Of a DNA stretch of 37,084 nucleotides, positions 31,975-37,084 are shown piece after piece (position 1 is the stretch's first letter; each line of letters opens with the position of its first letter). The stretch lies in contig JAJDUT010000129.1 of NCBI GenBank assembly GCA_022826515.1, positions 1 through 37,084 on the forward strand. The letters are read 5' to 3'. A model generated the notes under the pieces. The model did no database searches. It was not told the origin of the DNA and saw only the letters and a list, made by a program, of their open reading frames with translations. Made by a program: the position numbers and the translations under genes. The stretch is from Candidatus Latescibacterota bacterium (GTDB lineage: Bacteria > Latescibacterota > UBA2968 > UBA8231).

Positions 31975-34253
31975 GTCTTTCTCCGGTCGATGGCAATCAG
32001 CAGCGTTGGCAGGAGTAAAAAGTCGGCGACAAGCGCAAAGACAATCGTGATCGTGACCAAAAGGCCGAGCGCCCAGCTCACCTCAAATCCCGAGGTGGCA
32101 AACACCAGAAAGCCCACCGACAAAACCGCGGTCGTCGTCCATAAAGCGTGCCCCACCATGTGGAAGGTAGAGCGCACAGCCTCGGGTGCTGGCAGCCCCT
32201 CCCGCCGGGCCTTCAGATATTTGCTCAGAAAATGAACCGTATCATCTACGACAATGCCGAAGACAACAGCGATGACTACCGAGGACGCAATGCCCACGTG
32301 GCCGACGAGATAGCCCCACAGGCCGAAGCTCATAATGGCGGGGATGAAATTGGGCAGCAGACTGAGAAGCCCGACTCGAACGCTCTTGAAAATCCAAATC
32401 AGAATGAACGAAATGAGCACCATAGCCGTGATCGTACCGCGCAACATGCTATTGATATTGCGCAGCGACAGATGGGCAAACACGACACTCAGGCCCGATG
32501 CTTCTTGGGCAAAAGCGGGGGCATTGGCGCGCAGCCAGACCTGGGCGCGTTTATCGAGTTCGCGTATATCGCGCGACCACGCATTTTTGGTTGTTACGAC
32601 TAGACGCGTAGCGGATTTGGCGACATCAATGCGGTCGTTGAGGTCACTACCAAACGGCAGCGAAAGCTCGTACAGCAACAGGTACTGCGCCGCAAGGTCC
32701 GAGTCTTCGGGCAAGCGGTAAAAGGCAGGATCGTCGCCGTGCATGTTTTTGTTGAGACGCTTCATAATGTCCGAAAACGCCTGAACATGAGTCACTTCGG
32801 GTTGCTGTCGGTACCACTCGGCAAACGCATCGACCTTGCGCAAATAGTCGGGATCAGTGATGCCGCCTTCGCGCCCGGCACTCAGCGAGTATTCCAGCTT
32901 GTCCAAGCCGGTCAGGTTATCAATGACATAATCCGTATCGCGCCGGAACTCGTAGCGATCATCAAAGTACTGCGCCATGTTGTCGCTTAGCTCAATGCGG
33001 GGAATGCCGATTGCTAACACAACAATCACCAAGGACATGGCCACAAGCAGGAATGTACTCCGAGCGATGACAAAGTCGGCGAAGCGGTCAAAGAACGCCG
33101 TTCCCTCGGCTTGGACGCGGCGCGCACGCAATGGCAGAATCGACAGCAATGCCGGCAGCAGCGTCATGGTGTATATGAGAGCGCATAATACGCCAAACGC
33201 CACGTAATTGCCCAAGACGTGAAACGGTGGCGAATCCGAGGCATTCAGGCTGAGGAAACCAATCGCTGTGGTGACCGAGGTGATAAATACTGGATAGGCA
33301 TTAATGCGAATCGATTCGACAATCGCCGCATTTCTATCCAGCCCACGCCTCATGCCCAGTAAAACACTCGTGACAATGTGGATCGAATCCGCAATGGCGA
33401 TCACCATGACAATGATCGGCACGCCAGCGTTGGTGGGGCTGAACACTACGCCATTCCAGCCGGCGAATCCCAAGGTCGTATTGACGACAAATACCAGCAC
33501 GGCGACAACGGCCAACGTGCTGAGAATCGAGCGCAGGAGAATAATGGTGGCACCTACGATGATGAAAAACACAATAGGTGTCAGGGTCTCCATATCGCTC
33601 TTTGTAACATCGGCGAAGGCCCGATTCATGACGACATCGCCGGTCATGTAGTAATCGATATCCGGCTGGCTCGTGCGGGCCTCGGCTAGAAGCGAATGGA
33701 GATAATCGGTAATTTCGATCACGGCCTGATCTGGATTTTCAGGCAGGATAAAATTGATAGCCACCCCAGCCGTGCGTCCGTCGTGAGCGACCAAGCGCCC
33801 GGCAATTTCAGCCGCGTTCAGCGCGATCTTTTCGATGCGCACCACATCGGTATCGCTCAGTGCAGATGCATCATCAACGAGCGGAGCGACAATCAAATCG
33901 TCCTCAAGCGCTTCGCTGTGGGTATAGTTGGTAAGGGAGTTGACGCGACTGGAATAAGGCGCGCGCCACGCGGCTTCGGTCAATTCCTCAATCGCGCCAA
34001 GCGCCTCGCGGGTGAACACCGAGCCATCGCGGGGCGCAATGGCAATCAGCGCCGCATTGGAGACGGAATACGTGTTCTCTAAGGCGTCGAACGCGGCCAG
34101 TTGCGGATTGTCGGCGCTGAACAGAACGCGATAATCGTTAGTAACAGTGATGAAGCGAGCACCAGCCGTGATGGCGAGCATAACCAGCGTTGCGAGCGCA
34201 ACGACCAGCCAGCGCCGGCGCAGCACGGCGGCGATGTAGCGTTCCAATTGCAT
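31971..34253 (-). CDS. RND-superfamily transporter of the MMPL type
   Basis: 760 residues with the RND duplicated plan: a membrane helix, a periplasmic domain (about 40-210), five helices (215-375), then again helix 400-420, a periplasmic domain (425-600) and five helices. Helix motifs VIAIADSIHIV and VFGIVVDDTVHFLSKYL carry the intramembrane Asp/His residues expected for proton coupling. Length matches MMPL/HpnN-like lipid transporters rather than the ~1040-residue drug pumps. With LolA-like and barrel genes it suggests lipid movement across the envelope. 53 bases separate it from the MpaB-like gene; that gap carries a copy of part of its own coding sequence. Confidence 0.9.
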   Translation of the reverse strand: MQLERYIAAVLRRRWLVVALATLVMLAITAGARFITVTNDYRVLFSADNPQLAAFDALENTYSVSNAALIAIAPRDGSVFTREALGAIEELTEAAWRAPYSSRVNSLTNYTHSEALEDDLIVAPLVDDASALSDTDVVRIEKIALNAAEIAGRLVAHDGRTAGVAINFILPENPDQAVIEITDYLHSLLAEARTSQPDIDYYMTGDVVMNRAFADVTKSDMETLTPIVFFIIVGATIILLRSILSTLAVVAVLVFVVNTTLGFAGWNGVVFSPTNAGVPIIVMVIAIADSIHIVTSVLLGMRRGLDRNAAIVESIRINAYPVFITSVTTAIGFLSLNASDSPPFHVLGNYVAFGVLCALIYTMTLLPALLSILPLRARRVQAEGTAFFDRFADFVIARSTFLLVAMSLVIVVLAIGIPRIELSDNMAQYFDDRYEFRRDTDYVIDNLTGLDKLEYSLSAGREGGITDPDYLRKVDAFAEWYRQQPEVTHVQAFSDIMKRLNKNMHGDDPAFYRLPEDSDLAAQYLLLYELSLPFGSDLNDRIDVAKSATRLVVTTKNAWSRDIRELDKRAQVWLRANAPAFAQEASGLSVVFAHLSLRNINSMLRGTITAMVLISFILIWIFKSVRVGLLSLLPNFIPAIMSFGLWGYLVGHVGIASSVVIAVVFGIVVDDTVHFLSKYLKARREGLPAPEAVRSTFHMVGHALWTTTAVLSVGFLVFATSGFEVSWALGLLVTITIVFALVADFLLLPTLLIAIDRRKT

Positions 34254-34257
34254 AGAT

Positions 34258-34303
34258 GTTTTCTAAAGCGTCGAATGCGACGAGTTGCGGATAACAGAAC
34301 GCG
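34258..34303 (-). repeat. Echo of the RND coding sequence just upstream of its start
   Basis: Bases 34258-34292 match 34074-34108 inside the RND gene at 30 of 35 positions. After an 11-base gap in alignment, AACAGAACGCG continues in both (34293-34303 and 34120-34130). On the minus strand the copy reads PQLVAFDALEN compared with PQLAAFDALEN. It fills nearly the whole gap between the MpaB-like stop and the RND start. Confidence 0.75.
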
Positions 34304-34306
34304 GTC

Positions 34307-35482
34307 TTACCAACTCGATGGGTCTCCGTGTAGCTCGTCGGGCAGCCGGTAACTGATCCTCTCTTCATCGAGCACAGATATGTCGAGCATGGTCATAAAA
34401 TTTTGCGTGCGCAGACCTTTGGTGCGCTGCCCAGGTCCCCTAAGGGCATCAATAACCTCTTGGATTCTGCGCCGCAGCCGCAAATACACCAACGCCCCGG
34501 TCGTCCGACTTTTGGGGAACATGAGTTGATCGGCGAGCTCGTCTCCGAGCAGGGCGCGCGAAAGGCGGTATCCATAGCTAAGAAGGGCCTTGCGCTCGTC
34601 TCTATCTTCAATGCCAATCACTAAGGGAGCCGAGTTAATCACCGAGTTGGCCATGGCCACGGCTTCCACGCTGAAGAGCGGCTCGCACATATAGCCCACG
34701 CGGAATGTTTCGCAGGCCTCGGCCTCATTGTGGAACAATAGCGCGTCGGGCACCCCCATCAGCCAAGCGGCATAGCGCCAGATTTGCATAAAGCTATCGC
34801 GCTCTTCGTCGTTCAGCCGCGCTCCAATCCTCCCGGCGGCCCACAGCATCATTCCAGAAAAGTTACAGGACGCGAGCGCGATGTGGGCAGCACTCAGCGG
34901 CATTCCGTGCGCTTCTTGGTCCCACTCTTCAGAAACGAGCAACTGTTGCCTGACCCGCGCGTGTACCAGCCGCAGGCGGACGGACAGTTTCCAGCCCTCG
35001 CCATGCCGATCTAGACCGCCTGGCAGCATAATCTCCAAGAGGTGCCGGATATTCTGCCGCAGCCGCCGCACCCCTCGATCGGTCAGCCGCCCGGTGGTGA
35101 AGAACGATTGGCTGATTAGGGTCGTGAAACCCCGGACGATGATATCCGTGACAAACGCGGTGAGAAACAGGTCTGAGTAGGCGTGGAATTTGCGGCATCC
35201 AGCATACACTACCTGCGGATCAAACCACGCCGGCGGCGTCCCAACCCGATCAAAGAACTCCCTCACTTCCTGCGGTGCCGCGCGCAATGCCTCCGCATCC
35301 TCGTCCATCCCAGCCCGGATGAACTCAGCCTGCTGCTCTTGGTCAGCGGCAGCTATTGCATTGACTAGGGCATCGGCTGCGGGATCGCCGATGAGCGTGT
35401 GCTCAATGTACGTTTTGGCGAGGTCGGGATCGGACGCACGGGCCTTTTCGTATCCGGGCTGATATGCGATAGGTATTTGCAT
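34307..35482 (-). CDS. MpaB-family oxygenase (DUF2236-like)
   Basis: 391 residues, mostly helical, with PPAWFDPQVV near residue 80, FTTLISQSFFTTGRL, RLRLVHARVRQQL near 170 and ASCNFSGMMLWA. These match the ER-bound oxygenase mpaB/DUF2236 family, whose fungal member is a heme-type enzyme cleaving a farnesyl chain and whose latex relative cleaves polyisoprene. His residues in HARVRQ and in AAHIALASC could bind heme. It is the first gene behind a consensus promoter, followed by the RND, LolA-like and barrel genes, so its substrate is plausibly an isoprenoid or other lipid moved by that system (inference). Confidence 0.82.
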   Translation of the reverse strand: MQIPIAYQPGYEKARASDPDLAKTYIEHTLIGDPAADALVNAIAAADQEQQAEFIRAGMDEDAEALRAAPQEVREFFDRVGTPPAWFDPQVVYAGCRKFHAYSDLFLTAFVTDIIVRGFTTLISQSFFTTGRLTDRGVRRLRQNIRHLLEIMLPGGLDRHGEGWKLSVRLRLVHARVRQQLLVSEEWDQEAHGMPLSAAHIALASCNFSGMMLWAAGRIGARLNDEERDSFMQIWRYAAWLMGVPDALLFHNEAEACETFRVGYMCEPLFSVEAVAMANSVINSAPLVIGIEDRDERKALLSYGYRLSRALLGDELADQLMFPKSRTTGALVYLRLRRRIQEVIDALRGPGQRTKGLRTQNFMTMLDISVLDEERISYRLPDELHGDPSSW

Positions 35483-35565
35483 TCGGCAGGAGCTATTGAA
35501 CCTTGACGCCTTGTCTCATCTAGGCTAATAAACTGAAAGAATCTTTATTCTCAAAACTTCAACCT

Positions 35566-35595
35566 ATTATACTTACTTGACTTATGGACTGTCAA
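35566..35595 (-). promoter_or_regulatory. Consensus sigma70-type promoter of the MpaB-RND operon
   Basis: On the minus strand a perfect TTGACA (35595-35590) is followed after 18 bases by a perfect TATAAT (35571-35566), in an AT-rich stretch. Transcription would start near 35559, giving a leader of about 77 bases before ATG 35482. Confidence 0.75.
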
Positions 35596-35626
35596 TAACA
35601 CAAAATCTCTATTAAATTCACCATTC

Positions 35627-36904
35627 CTACACGAACTTCGGCTCGCCGCTGCCGTCGTTGACCACATGGCTGCGCACGGGAATCGCCGCTTGGTCGGGAA
35701 TGACTAATTCGAGTGGCGAATCATTCTCAATGACCGTGCCAGCCCCCACGCGCACCCCGGCCCCCAATTTAATCGCGCCGGGCCGCCCAGCCCGCGCGAT
35801 GATCGTGCCAATAGATACCGACACGCCAATCCGACAATCCGGGCCAATCGCGACGATGCCGTTGATTTCGGTGTTGGCTCCAATCGCCGTGCGGTCGCCC
35901 ACCTGCACGGAGCCGAAAATCCCGGCGTCTGTGCCAATGAACACGTAATCGCCAATGATGGGATGGCGTTGCTGCACCTTGCCGCTGAGCCCGCCCAAAG
36001 TACACGGATAAATGTGGCACCCGCTGCCGATGATACCCGTCTGTCCGGTAGTTATGCCGCGATGGGGATGGTCGAGGAAGTTGGCATCGCCCATCTGCGT
36101 TTCGGGATGGATATCCGCTTGGTAATAGCGTCCCCCCAACTCGGCAATGGCCCGTGGCAGCAAGGGTACCGGCCGCCGCGTCAGGCCGGATTCGCCGGCC
36201 ACCGAGCCGGAGCGCGTTAGGGCGTGGGCAATGTCGTGGTAGAACAGCACCCGCCACCCCGGATAAGTGCTCATCACGAGCTGCATCTGATAGTCGAAAA
36301 TGGAGTCGCACTCCAGTTTGCTGAGGAAGCGGCGATAGTAGTCGAAGTCGCGGCGGCGAATGGTCTCTTCCAAGGCGGCCCGGAAGTCGATCTTGAGTAG
36401 CTGCTCCTGCGTCAACCCACAATTGTCGAGCAAATAGGCGTCCCAAACGGCCGGATCCCTCAGCGCGGCAAAGCGGTTCCAGTGAGCGCGCACCTTGTAG
36501 GAGGGCAATTCCCACAGCAAGCAGATGGTGTTCATCAGCGCCTTCTCTTCAACGCCTTCGCTCTCGCCGGCCGCCAACAGCGACTGCGCGATCATCGCGT
36601 AGAGTTGGTCGGCAATCTCGCCGATGGCCTCGTCGAGCGACGGGTTTTGATGCCCCGGCCCGAGGGCGTTGTGCGAGCCAGGAGCGACGCATTCGAGCAA
36701 GTTGCCCAACACCGTCTCCAGCAAATCGCGATTGACAAACCCGCGCCCAGAGCGCTGCGAGAGAATGTCCCGGTCAACCGCGTCGATGCGCAGCGCGGCG
36801 ACCTCCTCTGCGGTGTAGATCGGCACCAACTGCTCTAACAGCCGCTCTAGCAATGCCCACTTGCGGCGCTGATACGAAGTGTCAAAAAGCGTAGAATTGT
36901 TCAT
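35627..36904 (-). CDS. Serine O-acetyltransferase-like left-handed beta-helix protein
   Basis: 425 residues from ATG 36904, preceded by GGGGAG; an upstream start at 36931 is less likely. The first ~250 residues are a helical domain, much longer than the ~140 residues in classic CysE (ECDSIFDYQMQLVMSTYPGW, FYHDIAHALTRSG). The hexapeptide left-handed helix follows: ADIHPETQMGDANFLDHPHRG carries the Asp-His and His residues of CysE catalysis, then TTGQTGIIGSGCHIYPCTLGG. Serine acetylation for cysteine synthesis is the best guess, but the extended N-terminus and extra helical turns mean another acyl acceptor is possible. An insertion-sequence end lies 41 bases upstream of the start and may have replaced its native promoter. 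Confidence 0.8.
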   Translation of the reverse strand: MNNSTLFDTSYQRRKWALLERLLEQLVPIYTAEEVAALRIDAVDRDILSQRSGRGFVNRDLLETVLGNLLECVAPGSHNALGPGHQNPSLDEAIGEIADQLYAMIAQSLLAAGESEGVEEKALMNTICLLWELPSYKVRAHWNRFAALRDPAVWDAYLLDNCGLTQEQLLKIDFRAALEETIRRRDFDYYRRFLSKLECDSIFDYQMQLVMSTYPGWRVLFYHDIAHALTRSGSVAGESGLTRRPVPLLPRAIAELGGRYYQADIHPETQMGDANFLDHPHRGITTGQTGIIGSGCHIYPCTLGGLSGKVQQRHPIIGDYVFIGTDAGIFGSVQVGDRTAIGANTEINGIVAIGPDCRIGVSVSIGTIIARAGRPGAIKLGAGVRVGAGTVIENDSPLELVIPDQAAIPVRSHVVNDGSGEPKFV

Positions 36905-36945
36905 CGGTTGCTCCCCATTCTGCCTCCGCATAACTTTTACCGAAA

Positions 36946-37084
36946 CTCTGATTCCCTTACATTTTTACTTTTTGCTAGGTTTTTTGGTTTTCCTAACGGT
37001 TCTGATTCCTGTGGGTGCCAACTGTGCATTGAAGGGGGGCAAGCGTTGGCGTTGGTGGGCGATCCACCGTTTGAGCCATCTCAG
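36946..37084 (-). mobile_element. 3' end of an insertion sequence, running off the right edge
   Basis: The plus strand from 36946 reads CTCTGATTCCCTTACA then TTTTT, matching the left-edge element (read on the minus strand from 142) at 20 of 21 bases. A minus-strand reading frame enters from the right edge and stops at 36965, just inside this repeat, as a transposase would. Left and right elements lie in the same orientation, so these could be two copies of one element type flanking the window. Confidence 0.6.
36965..37084 (-). CDS. C-terminus of a putative transposase (partial)
   Basis: Thirty-nine codons are open from the right edge to TAA at 36967-36965. The peptide is strongly basic and includes LKRWIAHQRQRLPPF and a Lys/Arg-rich tail ending KKPSKK. 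The stop lies within the insertion-sequence terminal repeat. It is too short for family assignment. Together with the N-terminal piece at the left edge it would be the end of the same kind of protein. Confidence 0.4.
   Translation of the reverse strand: MRWLKRWIAHQRQRLPPFNAQLAPTGIRTVRKTKKPSKK

Noticed and set aside
1..37084. CRISPR array, tRNA or rRNA genes
   Set aside because: No regularly spaced repeats, tRNA cloverleaf-like segments or rRNA-like stretches were noticed by eye; a dedicated scan was not possible.

Overview
The window looks like a contig from an uncultivated Gram-negative bacterium. The gene repertoire is one often seen in marine, soil or sponge-associated Latescibacterota/Poribacteria-type genomes: a DUF6785-like membrane protein, CBM9 plus DUF5916-like beta-barrel, CocE-type hydrolase, Gfo/Idh/MocA dehydrogenase, Cys-type sulfatase, phytanoyl-CoA-dioxygenase-like enzyme and sugar-isomerase-like TIM barrel. 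An outer membrane is implied by three envelope proteins: the DUF5916-like barrel, a LolA-like protein and a second barrel. The phylum is an inference from gene content only; no rRNA or tRNA was found.

Layout. (1) 1-3340, visibly less GC-rich: a herA helicase gene is intact, but its partner nurA is broken by an in-frame stop and then cut off by the end of an insertion sequence. A decayed IS91-type transposase remnant lies upstream. (2) 3371-7572: DUF6785-like membrane protein and a CBM9/DUF5916-like outer-membrane barrel, both on the minus strand. (3) 7573-8096: a 524-base gap with promoter-like sites and a terminator-like hairpin. (4) 8097-22306: a catabolic block. It holds a CocE/NonD hydrolase (+), then on the minus strand an acid-sugar dehydratase, a complete Opp/Dpp-type ABC importer, a GH2-like protein, a sulfatase and a Gfo/Idh/MocA dehydrogenase. 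A PIN-type toxin-antitoxin pair sits between the importer ATPases and the binding protein. (5) 22475-24992 (+): PhyH-like dioxygenase, TIM-barrel isomerase/epimerase and a tandem-duplicated small-domain protein. (6) 25066-27806: GNAT acetyltransferase (-), CDP-alcohol phosphatidyltransferase with HAD-IB phosphatase (+), enoyl-CoA hydratase (+). (7) 27833-29871: an ECF sigma factor fused to a DNA-polymerase beta-clamp-like module (-), divergent from a YefM/YoeB toxin-antitoxin pair (+). (8) 29930-35482 (-): MpaB-like oxygenase, RND/MMPL transporter, LolA-like protein and outer-membrane barrel, tightly overlapping behind a consensus sigma70-type promoter. (9) 35627-36904 (-): serine-acetyltransferase-like protein. 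(10) 36946-37084: the 3' end of an insertion sequence with the same terminal repeat as the one at the left edge.

How the genes fit together. Region 4 reads as an uptake and degradation system for a sulfated or acidic carbohydrate: importer, desulfation, a glycosidase-fold protein, dehydration and NAD-dependent oxidation. Region 8 reads as an envelope lipid-handling system. The most unusual single object is the sigma factor with a sliding-clamp-like C-terminus. It recalls the clamp-activated late transcription of phage T4, but here within one polypeptide. Both window ends lie about 140 bases inside the same repeat, which suggests the assembly stopped in a multicopy insertion sequence.
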